A stretch of DNA of 64,000 bases, from positions 1 through 64,000 of the forward strand of contig NZ_JAKRMY010000010.1 in assembly GCF_022346005.1 (NCBI RefSeq). Direction: 5' to 3'. The DNA is from Corynebacterium sp. ACRPS (GTDB taxonomy: Bacteria; Actinomycetota; Actinomycetes; Mycobacteriales; Mycobacteriaceae). Shown here one piece after another: positions 18,745-27,679 of the stretch. Position 1 is the stretch's first letter; each line of letters opens with the position of its first letter. The notes under the pieces are model-generated. The model searched no databases and was not told the DNA's origin. It saw only the letters and a list, made by a program, of their open reading frames with translations. The translations under genes were made by a program, and so were the position numbers.

Positions 18745-20875
18745 GGTGGCAGCATCCGCTCTTCGCAGCGAGGCTTATGCCGGGGCGGTGCGCGTGCTCC
18801 AGGACTTAGACCTGCCGCCGCACACGGCGCTAGCTGCAACTGGCTCTTTAGCCAGGCAGGAGATGACTCCCTATTCCGATATTGATGTCATCTTGATCTT
18901 CCCGGAGGACCACGAGCCAGATCCCCGCTTGGTAGAGGACTTGTGGTATCCGGTGTGGGATGCCAAGTATCGGTTGGACTTCGCCCTGCGCACCCCGCAG
19001 GAGTGCGCCGAGATCGCTCTGCAGGACGCCTCGGCTGGCTTCGCACAATTGGACCTGACGTATATCGCCGGCGAGAAGCCGCTTGTCGATGACGCCCGTC
19101 AGCGCCTCCTGCACGCGTGGCGGCGGCAGCTGCAGCGGGGCTTTGATAGCTTCGTCGCTATCGCCATCGCCCGGTGGAACCGTTCTGGCGCCGTTGCCAC
19201 CATGACCAACCCAGACTTAAAAAACGGGCGAGGGGGATTGCGCGATATTCAGCTCCTGCGCGCTTTAGCCCTAGGAAATCTGTGCGATCTGCCTGTGCTG
19301 GAAGAAGAGCGGCGGCTGCTACTCGATGCACGGACCCTGCTGCACGTAAAGGCTCGCCGCCACCGCGATATTTTGGATCCGGACTTTGCCGCAGATGTTG
19401 CTGATGAAATGGGCTTTAACAGCCGCTATGAGCTAACGGCGGCATTGGTAACTGCGGCCTCTGCTGTCGATGAAGCGGTAGAGCGTAGCTTGGCCACAGC
19501 CCGCGACGTTTTGGGTAGCCGCAGCGCTAGTAAGTCGCAGGGAAGGAGCCGCGTGCGGCGTCCCCTCGACGTGGACGTTGTGGCCGATGGCGACGTTATC
19601 TCCCTGGCCCGTACGCCCAATCGTGCGGATCCATGGCTGTTGACCCGAGTCGCGGCGGCCGCAGCACGGACGGGTTATTCCGTATTACCTGCGACGTGGC
19701 GGGCGTTGCAGGAGCTGCCGGCTCCACCGGAGCGGTGGCCGCGGGCGGCCGTCGATGACTTTTTCGCCATTTTGTCTTCGCCTTCTCATACCCCGCGGGT
19801 GATTGCGGAGCTGGATCGCTATGGCCTGTGGGAGCGCTTGGTCCCCGAATGGGGTCATGTGCGCGGTTTACTGCCCAGGGAACGCAGCCACATGCATTCC
19901 GTGGACTATCACTTGGTTGCCACCGTGACGCGCTGCGCCGAGGTCCGGACCTCGGTGGCCCGCCCAGATCTCCTCCTCTTGGCTGCGTTGTATCACGATT
20001 TGGGCAAGGGCCATGACCGCCCGCACGAGCAGGTAGGGGCAGAGCTGGTGGCACGGCAGGCCGCGCGCATGCGGTTTAACCTTGCGGATATATCTCGCGT
20101 GCAAACCGTGGTGGCAGAGCATACGAGCCTGGCGCGATTGGCGGCGACGATGGATCCGAGTTCGGACGCCGCGCGCGATGCCCTATTAAATGCGTGCCAT
20201 TATGACCAATTGACCATTTCGCTGCTTGCCACCTTATCCAAGGCGGATGCCTTATCGACGGGCCCTGGGGTTTGGTCCGCTCGCACCGCTCAGGCGCAGG
20301 CCCTTATCGTGGCCCGCGCCTTGGAGGCCAATAAGCCACGCATAGTGACCCGCCCCTTAGTGCGTGTTCCGCAGGACGAGTATGGGGTAGGGCTTGCGGT
20401 TGATTGGCAGGAGGAAGTGGTCACAGTAACCTGGTCCGGCGCCAATAAGGCGGATTTTAAGCGCATTTTTGCGTTGATTTCCGCCCTAGGGTGGACCATT
20501 GTGCGGGCCAATTTCGTGCGCGGTGATGCTGGTGGTTATCAGGCGGAGTTTGTCATCCGCACCGTGCAAAAGACGCTTAGAGAGGCCGCGGAACCGGACA
20601 GGTTTATCCAGTCCTATAATTCGCGGACGTACACCGAGCTTCCCGAGATCGCAGGTGAGCCCACGACGGCGGCGTTTAACGTGGGCGGAATCTTAGAGAT
20701 TCGCACCGTGGAGAGGATAGGCGCGTTGGGCTATCTGGTGGAGGCTTTGCCGGAGTTTATGTGGCTGCGCCATGAAATCTTGGGTGCAACGATGATTGTG
20801 CATGTGTTCTTTGGAGCTTCGGTTTCTCGCGCCCAGGTGGTGGGGAATGTGACCAGGGCCCTGGCTAGGGACTAA
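18743..20875 (+). CDS. glnD: PII adenylyl/uridylyltransferase GlnD
   Basis: This 710-residue sensor modifies and demodifies GlnK according to nitrogen supply. The nucleotidyltransferase motif GSLARQEMTPYSDIDVILIF lies at about residues 34-53, and MTNPDLKNGRGGLRDIQ is the conserved GlnD linker. An HD hydrolase domain has YHDLGKGHDRPHEQ at about 415-428. Two C-terminal ACT-like regions end in AEFVIRT and the MIVHVFFGA segment. It is shorter than the roughly 890-residue E. coli protein, as usual in Actinobacteria. It starts 6 nt after glnK and is followed by ffh. Confidence 0.95.
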
Positions 20876-20892
20876 GATTGAATAATTGAACT

Positions 20893-20906
20893 TTAGATCG
20901 ATCTAA
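20893..20906 (+). promoter_or_regulatory. 14-bp perfect palindrome upstream of ffh
   Basis: TTAGATCGATCTAA lies 21 nt before the ffh GTG and overlaps a possible -10 box TAATTT (20904-20909), with TTGAAT/TTGAAC upstream. Its position overlapping the putative -10 suggests an operator. No matching regulator was recognised. Confidence 0.45.
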
Positions 20907-20926
20907 TTTAAGGGAGCGCATCCGTA

Positions 20927-22567
20927 GTGTTTGACTCACTATCAGACCGCCTACAGTCAGCCCTGGCGGGCCTGCGCGGCAAGGGCAAATTAACTGAGGC
21001 GGATATCAACGCCACGACTCGTGAGATTCGCTTGGCATTGCTGGAAGCTGACGTTTCTCTGACGGTGGTGCGCGGGTTTATCAAGCGCATCAAGGAACGC
21101 GCGCGCGGCGCGGAAGTATCTGAGGCGCTCAACCCCGCCCAACAGGTGGTCAAGATCGTCAATGAGGAGCTCATTGAGATCCTAGGCGGCGAAACCCGCC
21201 GGTTGAACCTGGCCAAGAATCCTCCGACCGTCATCATGCTGGCCGGTCTGCAAGGTGCTGGTAAAACCACCCTGGCCGGTAAATTGGCCAAGCACCTCAC
21301 GAAGCAGGGGCACACCCCGATGCTCGTGGCCTGTGATTTGCAGCGCCCAGGCGCTGTGCAGCAGCTGCAGATCGTCGGCGAGCGCGCGGAGGTCCCTACC
21401 TTTGCCCCAGACCCAGGTACCTCCCTGGATTCCAATGACCACGAGATGGGTACCTCGCACGGGGACCCGGTGGACGTCGCCAAGCGCGGTATTGCTGAGG
21501 CGAAGCAGAAGCAGCACGATGTGGTCATCATCGATACCGCCGGCCGCTTGGGCATTGATGAAACCTTGATGACGCAGGCGCGCAATATCCGCGACGCCGT
21601 AAACCCGGATGAAGTGCTGTTCGTCATCGACTCCATGATTGGTCAGGACGCCGTGCAAACGGCGGAGGCCTTCCGCGATGGCGTGGACTTTACCGGCGTG
21701 GTTCTCACGAAGCTGGATGGTGACGCTCGCGGTGGTGCAGCTCTGTCCATTCGTGAGGTGACCGGCAAGCCGATTTTGTATGCCTCTACCGGTGAGAAGC
21801 TCGATGATTTCGATGTCTTCCACCCAGAGCGCATGTCCAGCCGCATCCTGGGCATGGGTGATCTGCTCTCCCTAATTGAGCAGGCGGAAGCCACCCTGGA
21901 TCACCAGAAGGCCGAGGAAGCGGCCTCTAAGCTTGGCTCCGGCGAGCTGACGCTGAATGACTTCTTGGACCAGATGCTGATGATCCGCAAGATGGGTCCG
22001 ATTGGCAACTTGCTGAAGATGATGCCTGGCGGCAAGCAGATGAATGAGATGGCCGCCATGGTGGATGAAAAGCAGCTGGATCGCATCCAGGCCATCATCC
22101 GCGGTATGACCCCAGAAGAGCGCGAGAACCCGAAGATTTTGAACGCATCGCGCCGCAAGCGCATCGCCAATGGTTCCGGTGTGAGCGTTTCCGAGGTCAA
22201 CCAGCTCATCGAGCGCTTCAACCAGGCCAAGAAGATGATGTCCAAGATGGCCGGCCAATTTGGCATGGGAGGTGGCGGACGTTCTGCCACCAAGAAAAAG
22301 CCTAAGGGCCGCAAGGGCAAGAACGGCAAGCGCAAGAAGGGCAAGGGCGGCGGTGGCAACCGCGGACCCAAGATGCCGGGCGGTATGCCAGGCATGGGCG
22401 GCGGTATGCCGTCGATGGAAGAGCTACAGCAGCTGCAACAGCAGATGGGAGGCGCTGGCGGTGCCGGTGGCCTCGGCGGTGGAAAGATTCCCGGTATGCC
22501 CAAGATGCCTAAAGGCATGGAGAATATCGACCTCGATAACCTCAACTTTGGCAAGGGTAAAAAGTAG
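20927..22567 (+). CDS. ffh: signal recognition particle protein Ffh
   Basis: This 546-residue GTPase binds signal sequences and 4.5S RNA and partners with FtsY. The NG domain shows GLQGAGKTTLAGKLAKHL (P-loop near residue 108), DTAGRLGIDE and TKLDGDARGGAALS. The M domain carries the Met-rich DQMLMIRKMGPIGNLLKMMPG and the RNA-binding RRKRIANGSGVSVSEVNQLI. The C-terminus extends by about 100 residues that are first Lys/Gly-rich, then Met/Gly/Pro-rich, longer than E. coli Ffh. The GTG at 20927 gives MFDSLSDRLQ, the expected N-terminus. A terminator follows directly. Confidence 0.98.
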   Translation: MFDSLSDRLQSALAGLRGKGKLTEADINATTREIRLALLEADVSLTVVRGFIKRIKERARGAEVSEALNPAQQVVKIVNEELIEILGGETRRLNLAKNPPTVIMLAGLQGAGKTTLAGKLAKHLTKQGHTPMLVACDLQRPGAVQQLQIVGERAEVPTFAPDPGTSLDSNDHEMGTSHGDPVDVAKRGIAEAKQKQHDVVIIDTAGRLGIDETLMTQARNIRDAVNPDEVLFVIDSMIGQDAVQTAEAFRDGVDFTGVVLTKLDGDARGGAALSIREVTGKPILYASTGEKLDDFDVFHPERMSSRILGMGDLLSLIEQAEATLDHQKAEEAASKLGSGELTLNDFLDQMLMIRKMGPIGNLLKMMPGGKQMNEMAAMVDEKQLDRIQAIIRGMTPEERENPKILNASRRKRIANGSGVSVSEVNQLIERFNQAKKMMSKMAGQFGMGGGGRSATKKKPKGRKGKNGKRKKGKGGGGNRGPKMPGGMPGMGGGMPSMEELQQLQQQMGGAGGAGGLGGGKIPGMPKMPKGMENIDLDNLNFGKGKK

Positions 22568-22588
22568 CCGCGCAGAGAAATAAATAGA

Positions 22589-22624
22589 AGGTGGCCCATT
22601 GCTTACAGGTAATGGGCCACCTTT
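22589..22624 (+). terminator. bidirectional terminator, ffh / acyltransferase
   Basis: aggtggcccatt (22589-22600) pairs with aatgggccacct (22611-22622) around a 10-nt loop, with T bases following. It separates convergent genes. Confidence 0.85.
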
Positions 22625-22647
22625 GTGCGTGCCGTCGCGGGGAGCGT

Positions 22648-24915
22648 TTACACCGGATCGTTTTCCGGGGTATTGGGGTACGGCACTGGGTTGGCGCGCC
22701 GCGCGCCACCGGTGGTGGGGGAAGCTGGCGATTCCTCTAGTGCTGCCTCCGCCTCTTCAGGGGAGATTTCTGGCGCCTCTTGTTGGACCTTTTCGCCGTT
22801 CAAGAAGGGGGTGAGGGCTTCTCGGATCATCGGCATCGCGGAATCCGCAAAGGCATTGGTGATGTGGTGCATATCGCGGTAGACCATGGTGTTGCCGATG
22901 ATGACCGGGCAATCGCCATTAGTATCGCAGAACCACGGCGCGGTATCGAGGGACAGCATGTTCTCATACTGCGATAGGACTACAGCGCCTGGATCATAAG
23001 GTTGGTAGACCTGCTCGAACCGCATGCCACAGCCCACAGCGTCCTCGTTGGCAACGTAGCACTCATCGAATTCGCGCGGCTCTCCGTCCTCGTCGAATCC
23101 CCACGGGTTATCGCGGAAGCCCAAGAAAGGAATATCGCGCTTGGACAGCTCATCCCAGAAGGCTTGGTAGCCGGCGGGCACCGCATCGGGGCCATGCCCA
23201 AACTCGTTTTGCGGGCGGGTGGTATTGGAGATAACCAACTCTGGCTTGGCTTCGGCAATGCGGTCCATGACCAGTTCACCCCACTCGGCGCAATCGGGGC
23301 TGACCGTGACGTCATCGCCAAGCTCGATGGGGCAACCTTGGCGCAAGAGGGGAACCAGCTTGAAACCCATCTCTCGGCCCAGGCGGTCGAGGGCAGAGGA
23401 GTATTGCTCCGCGTGGGATCCTCCCACCAAATAGACTTCCTTTTCGGCAGTAGTGTCGCCGAAAATGCAGGGGGTCTTGCCGTCCCTGCGCGTTTCAAAG
23501 AAGAAATCAGCGGGCTGAGTATCGGGCACGAAGCACCAGTTTGCAGCAACCGGTGGCTCGATTCCTCCAGCAACGACGGGATCAGGTTTGATCTCTACTC
23601 CGTCCGGCGGGGTGATGTCATTGATGAACGTGGTAGCGCCGGGATATAGCCGGGGATTAAGTGTTTCCGCGTCGGCGATATTAAGGGTGCGCAGCCACAG
23701 CGGCTGAATGAGAAGCAGCGCCGTGACGCAGCTGGCGACCACGACACCGCCGATGGCTCGACCGGCACCGGCACGGGTGGACAGACTAGAGATTGCCTTG
23801 TGGGCTGGGAGGTCCTCTGCCAAGGGGCGCTTGCGGTGCTGGCGCAGGGGGCGTTCGATGAAGCGATGCGTGATATCTGCAAGCAGCAGGGAGATGGCAA
23901 TGATAATGATACCCAGCCACCACGACGGGGTCTGCTGGCCCAAGTAGGAGGTGGACAAAATAAGCAGCGGCCAGTGCCATAGATACAGCGGATAGGCGAT
24001 ATCGCCCAGCCAGCGTGCCTTCTTAGAGGCCATGGCCTTGGAGATCTTGCCGCCACCGCCCAAGATGATGAGCACGGCACCGCCCAAAGGCAAAAGCGAG
24101 AGCGGTCCTGGGTAGGCGGTGGTCTCTGCGATGATGGCGCCGGTAAAGACCAGCATGAAAAGGCCGAGGCCGGTAAACAGGTCATAAAAACGTGCAGGAA
24201 TCTTCCATGCGGAACCGTAGATGGCTAGAACCGCACCGAGGGTCAACTCCCAGGCACGCGACCACGTGGAGTAATAGTTTTCCGGCGTTCCGTGCAGCCC
24301 ATGGCGCGAGGCATAGGCAAAGGACACGATGGTCACCACGATGAGAATGGGGCCGGCGATTTGGTTGACCGTAGGGAAGCGGCTGGTCCGCAGCGAAGAA
24401 TGCTGCGGACGCCATTTCATAATCGCGGCCAGGATGAGGGCAAAGGCAATGCCCATCAGGTAGAACTGGCCCTGCACGGACATTGACCACATATGCTGCA
24501 GCGGGGAAGTATCGGCGGCGGCCGCAGTGTAGTCAGCGTTTTGACGCGCCAGCTCCCAGTTCTGGTAATACAGCATGGTTGCCGTAATTTGCTGGGTAAA
24601 TTCAGTGCGCATGAGCTGCGGCGTGAAAAGGCGCACCAATATATACGTCACACCGATGACTAGGACGAGGCTTGGTACCAAGCGGCGCAACGTGCGCCAG
24701 ATTGGCCACCATGGGTTCAAGGAGGCGTTGGACTTTCCGGCATAGCGCAGCTGCGAGCCTAAGAAGAAATAACCGGAAAGCAGTAAGAAGACATCCACGC
24801 CGCCAGATACACGACCGACAAAGACGTGGTAGATAACTACGAGGCCAATTGCGATACCGCGCAGACCATCGAGGTCATAGCGGTATCGAAAGTTGCGTGG
24901 AGAATCTTTTGTCAT
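22648..24915 (-). CDS. OafA/YrhL-type acyltransferase with C-terminal SGNH domain
   Basis: This 755-residue membrane enzyme probably O-acylates a cell-envelope glycan or glycolipid; the acceptor is unknown. The N-terminus YRYDLDGLRGIAIGLVVIYH carries the acyltransferase-3 Arg and His. About ten membrane helices follow to roughly residue 410. The extracytoplasmic C-terminal half is an SGNH-hydrolase-like domain with VGGSHAEQY near 495 (nucleophile Ser) and a terminal D-x-x-H in YRDMHHITNA near 681. The last 60 residues are acidic and disordered. It lies alone between ffh and rpsP on the opposite strand. Confidence 0.88.
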   Translation of the reverse strand: MTKDSPRNFRYRYDLDGLRGIAIGLVVIYHVFVGRVSGGVDVFLLLSGYFFLGSQLRYAGKSNASLNPWWPIWRTLRRLVPSLVLVIGVTYILVRLFTPQLMRTEFTQQITATMLYYQNWELARQNADYTAAAADTSPLQHMWSMSVQGQFYLMGIAFALILAAIMKWRPQHSSLRTSRFPTVNQIAGPILIVVTIVSFAYASRHGLHGTPENYYSTWSRAWELTLGAVLAIYGSAWKIPARFYDLFTGLGLFMLVFTGAIIAETTAYPGPLSLLPLGGAVLIILGGGGKISKAMASKKARWLGDIAYPLYLWHWPLLILSTSYLGQQTPSWWLGIIIIAISLLLADITHRFIERPLRQHRKRPLAEDLPAHKAISSLSTRAGAGRAIGGVVVASCVTALLLIQPLWLRTLNIADAETLNPRLYPGATTFINDITPPDGVEIKPDPVVAGGIEPPVAANWCFVPDTQPADFFFETRRDGKTPCIFGDTTAEKEVYLVGGSHAEQYSSALDRLGREMGFKLVPLLRQGCPIELGDDVTVSPDCAEWGELVMDRIAEAKPELVISNTTRPQNEFGHGPDAVPAGYQAFWDELSKRDIPFLGFRDNPWGFDEDGEPREFDECYVANEDAVGCGMRFEQVYQPYDPGAVVLSQYENMLSLDTAPWFCDTNGDCPVIIGNTMVYRDMHHITNAFADSAMPMIREALTPFLNGEKVQQEAPEISPEEAEAALEESPASPTTGGARRANPVPYPNTPENDPV

Positions 24916-25271
24916 AAAACGTCATTTCGTGCGCTTGTTCATGGAAAACAAACGCGGCGTATTTCAAAGCCTTCTGTGGCAAAGGTTTACATTCGGCTAA
25001 TAAGGGTACTCTTTAAAGGTCTCGAAAGCATAACGGGGCAACGTAAAATGCGGGAGACGCGAAGATTTTAAAATACTGCCTGCACACGCTAAAATGGTTC
25101 GGGTTATCGCAGTGGTGCGAACTGCTGATGATAATGAGACGTTTCATTCTGCGTAACACCGTTCCCGTCTACGGTCGGCCGGTACGTCACGCGCAGATAA
25201 AATCCAAGGGTTGAACCGGCGTGCTAAACAGCGCGTGTCTGAACTGCCCAGTGACTAGAAAAGGAGCCATC
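24916..25271 (+). other. 356-bp intergenic region, divergent promoters
   Basis: This gap separates the acyltransferase gene (minus) from rpsP (plus). It is AT-richer than its surroundings and holds possible -10 boxes TAAAAT at 25090-25095 and 25197-25202. No reading frame or RNA gene is convincing. The likely rpsP leader is therefore 60-170 nt long. Confidence 0.4.
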
Positions 25272-25772
25272 ATGGCTGTCAAAATTAAACTGCAGCGCGT
25301 AGGTAAGATTCGCGCCGCTGAATACCGCGTAGTTATCGCTGATGCTCGTACCCGCCGCAGCGGCAAGGTCATCGAGAACATCGGCATCTACCACCCGAAG
25401 GAAGAGCCTTCCCTCATCAAGATCGACTCCGAGCGCGCACAGCACTGGCTGTCCGTTGGTGCACAGCCCACCGAGCCGGTCTTGGCACTGCTGAAGGTCA
25501 CCGGTGACTGGCAGAAGCACAAGGGCCTGCCGGGTGCCGAAGGCACCTTGAAGGTTGCCGAGGAGAAGAAGTCCAAGCTGGACCTCTTCAACGAGGCATT
25601 GGCTGAGGCTAATAACGGCCCAACCATCGAGGCCATCACCGAAAAGAAGAAGGCCAAGGAAGAAGCAAAGAAGAAGAAGGAAGCTGAAGAGGCCGCTGCA
25701 GCTGAGGCTGCCGCCGCTGCTGCCGGCGAAGCAGATGCTGAGGCAGAAGCTTCTGAGGAGTCCGCAGAGTAA
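25272..25772 (+). CDS. rpsP: 30S ribosomal protein S16 with C-terminal extension
   Basis: The conserved S16 core occupies the first 85 residues: [20 protein letters not shown], then [19 protein letters not shown] and [21 protein letters not shown] Lys/Glu/Ala-rich tail brings the protein to 166 residues, a common actinobacterial feature. AAAGGAGCC lies upstream of the ATG at 25272, which excludes a longer frame from 25221. It is separated from rimM-trmD by a convergent cupin/TetR pair, whereas in many bacteria rpsP, rimM, trmD and rplS form one operon. Confidence 0.97.
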   Translation: MAVKIKLQRVGKIRAAEYRVVIADARTRRSGKVIENIGIYHPKEEPSLIKIDSERAQHWLSVGAQPTEPVLALLKVTGDWQKHKGLPGAEGTLKVAEEKKSKLDLFNEALAEANNGPTIEAITEKKKAKEEAKKKKEAEEAAAAEAAAAAAGEADAEAEASEESAE

Positions 25773-25787
25773 TCTGCTTGGGTTTCC

Positions 25788-25815
25788 AGCGCCCCTTTAT
25801 TGATAAGGGGCGCTG
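25788..25815 (+). terminator. rpsP hairpin
   Basis: cagcgccccttta pairs with taaggggcgctg around TTGA. The T-tract is weak (TGTAT), so this may act with the second hairpin at 25837. Confidence 0.7.
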
Positions 25816-25836
25816 TGTATAAGCTGCATAAACTTC

Positions 25837-25889
25837 ATCCCCCACCCGTCATCGCGGTATTTACCAGCGATGGCGAGTGGGGGATTTTG
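25837..25889 (+). terminator. bidirectional terminator, rpsP / TetR
   Basis: atcccccac pairs with gtgggggat, with an inner helix between catcgc and gcgatg, followed by TTTT on the plus strand. It lies between convergent genes. Confidence 0.8.
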
Positions 25890-25937
25890 CGCGCGTAAAC
25901 GCCGCGTGTACGCCGCGCGGCCGCACCGCGCTAGTGC

Positions 25938-26642
25938 CTAACGCTCCTCATCGCGCGGCCGTAATTCGGGGTAATTGGCGTATACATCGCCCGGATCTTC
26001 AAAATCCATTCCGCGCAGGCTGCCTGCGACGACAGGCTTAAACAGCTTATAGATTTCCTCCCGCGGCAGTTTAGACAGGGGCCCATCAATGGCAAGTACG
26101 GTAAACCCGTGGACGGCGGACCACGACAGCAAGCTATTGTGTAGGAAATATTCTTTATTGGGCGTTTGGCCGAGGGCCTGGGCGTGGCGGGCCAAGAGAT
26201 CGAAGTAGCGCTGAATCATATTCAGGTGCTCGCTTTTTGGATCATCGGGAGTCGAAGGGTCTACGCCAAGCATAAAGCGCAGCGCCTTCCACTCCAGCAT
26301 GCAGCGGAAGAAATTCGTTTCATCCAAGGCAAAGTCGAGGTAGGCAAAACCTATCTGCACGAGGTGATCGGGGAAGGCGAGGTCACCAGATTCATTGGTG
26401 GTGCGGTGCAGGCGGCGCACGAGCTCATCGGTGGCGAGTTCGGCCACCTTATCGTGCAGCTCTTCCTGGTCCTTAAAGTGCCGGTAGGCAGATGTAGGGG
26501 ACACTCCTGCCGCGCGGGTAACGGCGCGGATAGTGATAGCCTCGGGGCCTTTTTCTTTGCCTAATTGCACGGCGATGCGCAGCAGCTCGTCGTGGAGGTT
26601 TCCGTGGTGATAAGGCTTGTTATGAGACTGCGTTGTATCCAA
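25938..26642 (-). CDS. TetR/AcrR-family transcriptional regulator
   Basis: This 234-residue repressor-type protein has an N-terminal helix-turn-helix. LLRIAVQLGKEKGPEAITIR is followed by AVTRAAGVSPTSAYRHFKDQ, the TetR recognition pattern. The C-terminal ligand/dimer domain resembles the WHG group and includes YLDFALDETNFFRCMLEWK. The TTG at 26642 is preferred over the TTG at 26669 because AGGA stands 6 nt before it. A possible operator with CTAAT/ATTAG arms (26651-26673) lies between the two. It follows the cupin gene on the same strand, so both probably form one operon. Ligand and targets are unknown. Confidence 0.85.
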   Translation of the reverse strand: MDTTQSHNKPYHHGNLHDELLRIAVQLGKEKGPEAITIRAVTRAAGVSPTSAYRHFKDQEELHDKVAELATDELVRRLHRTTNESGDLAFPDHLVQIGFAYLDFALDETNFFRCMLEWKALRFMLGVDPSTPDDPKSEHLNMIQRYFDLLARHAQALGQTPNKEYFLHNSLLSWSAVHGFTVLAIDGPLSKLPREEIYKLFKPVVAGSLRGMDFEDPGDVYANYPELRPRDEER

Positions 26643-26650
26643 AATCTGTC

Positions 26651-26673
26651 CTAATAGTCTGTATTTCAATTAG
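26651..26673 (-). promoter_or_regulatory. imperfect inverted repeat before the TetR gene
   Basis: On the minus strand the stretch starts with CTAAT and ends with ATTAG, 23 bp in all, with TTGAAA inside and AGGA just after. It spans the cupin stop codon and could be an internal autoregulatory site. Only the 5-bp arms are symmetric. Confidence 0.3.
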
Positions 26674-27095
26674 CCTGTAAGCATCGTTAGAAGCATCAGT
26701 GCAGGCTGCGCGTCCGCCTGTTCTGCGGGCGAATTCGAATCCATCTCCGGTAGGGGCGCGGCAACGCTATGTACTTTATAGGCCGGCAAATGCACAATCC
26801 TACCCGGGGATAGGGTGACCGTTTTCTCCCCGCAGGTGAAATTCACCTCGCCGCGTATGGCCTGCACGGTAATCGGGTGGGCGGCTTTGTGGTCCGGCAA
26901 GGTTTGCCCCGGTGCGAAGCTAAAAAGGATGAGGTTTGCGCGCTCACCGTTTAAGACCCGCTTGACCCCAGGGCGCTTGCGTTCAGGATCGGTGGCAGGC
27001 GCCAAGGCTACGAGGTCAAGGTCGATCAAGGGCGAGTGCGGTGCCTCCTGATGTGCACCGCGTGGCTCGGAAGCTGGGCTGGGTGAGTCGTTCAT
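26670..27095 (-). CDS. cupin-domain protein
   Basis: This 141-residue protein has a single cupin barrel. Motif 1 is LPDHKAAHPITVQAIRGEVNF, in which only part of the usual G-x5-H-x-H metal set is present (HKAAH). Motif 2 is LSPGRIVHLPAYKVHSVAA, with the conserved P-x4-H. The first 35 residues are disordered and Pro/Ser/Glu-rich. It is a small sensor- or enzyme-like protein with unknown ligand. It is transcribed towards, and abuts, the TetR gene, so the regulator may respond to the cupin's metabolite. A TAGGCT -10 box lies 6 nt before the ATG. Confidence 0.8.
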   Translation of the reverse strand: MNDSPSPASEPRGAHQEAPHSPLIDLDLVALAPATDPERKRPGVKRVLNGERANLILFSFAPGQTLPDHKAAHPITVQAIRGEVNFTCGEKTVTLSPGRIVHLPAYKVHSVAAPLPEMDSNSPAEQADAQPALMLLTMLTG

Positions 27096-27101
27096 GCCAC
27101 A

Positions 27102-27107
27102 AGCCTA
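27102..27107 (-). promoter_or_regulatory. -10 box TAGGCT, leaderless start of cupin gene
   Basis: On the minus strand TAGGCT, 6 nt, then the ATG (27095-27093). No Shine-Dalgarno sequence is present. Confidence 0.45.
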
Positions 27108-27168
27108 ATCCTTAGCGGCCGGATTGTGGGGAACGCGGCAGGAGATAAAGGCAACGGGGTGCATGCGG

Positions 27169-27174
27169 TAAACT
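27169..27174 (+). promoter_or_regulatory. -10 box TAAACT, leaderless start of rimM
   Basis: TAAACT is followed by exactly 7 nt and the rimM ATG at 27182. There is no ribosome-binding site. Confidence 0.6.
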
Positions 27175-27181
27175 CTGCGCC

Positions 27182-27679
27182 ATGGAATTGATGATTGGGC
27201 GCGTCATTAAGTCGCACGGAATCAAGGGAGAAGTGGTGGTAGAGCCCACCACCGATGAGCCCGAGGTGCGCTTTGCGGTGGGAGAAAAACTGCAGGGCAG
27301 GCAGGGCCGCAAGGAGCACGAATTGACCATCTCTGCGGTGCGCAGCCACAAGGGGCGGCTTTTGGTGACGTGCAAGGAAATTGCTGATCGCACCCAAGCG
27401 GATAGTCTGCGCGGTACCCAATTTTTCGCCGCCCCATTAGAAGATGACGACGAGGGCTTTTATGATTATGAGCTCGAAGGCTTGCGCGTTATCCGCGACG
27501 GGGAAGACATCGGTGCTGTAGCTTCCGTCGTGCACGGGCCTAGCCAAGACCTCTTAGAGGTTGAGCTGTCTAAGGGTAGCTCCGCCTTGGTGCCCTTTGT
27601 CCATGCCATAGTCCCAGAGGTCGATGTGGAAGCCGGCACCTGCACCATCGAACCCCCGGAAGGGCTGTTGGACCTATGA
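27182..27679 (+). CDS. rimM: 16S rRNA processing protein RimM
   Basis: This 165-residue 30S assembly factor binds S19 and helps mature the 16S rRNA head. The N-terminal RimM barrel begins MELMIGRVIKSHGIKGEVVV, a family hallmark. The C-terminal PRC barrel contains FYDYELEGLRVIRDGEDIG and LVPFVHAIVPEVDVEAG. Length is standard. It overlaps trmD by four bases (ATGA), the normal rimM-trmD arrangement. Confidence 0.96.
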   Translation: MELMIGRVIKSHGIKGEVVVEPTTDEPEVRFAVGEKLQGRQGRKEHELTISAVRSHKGRLLVTCKEIADRTQADSLRGTQFFAAPLEDDDEGFYDYELEGLRVIRDGEDIGAVASVVHGPSQDLLEVELSKGSSALVPFVHAIVPEVDVEAGTCTIEPPEGLLDL

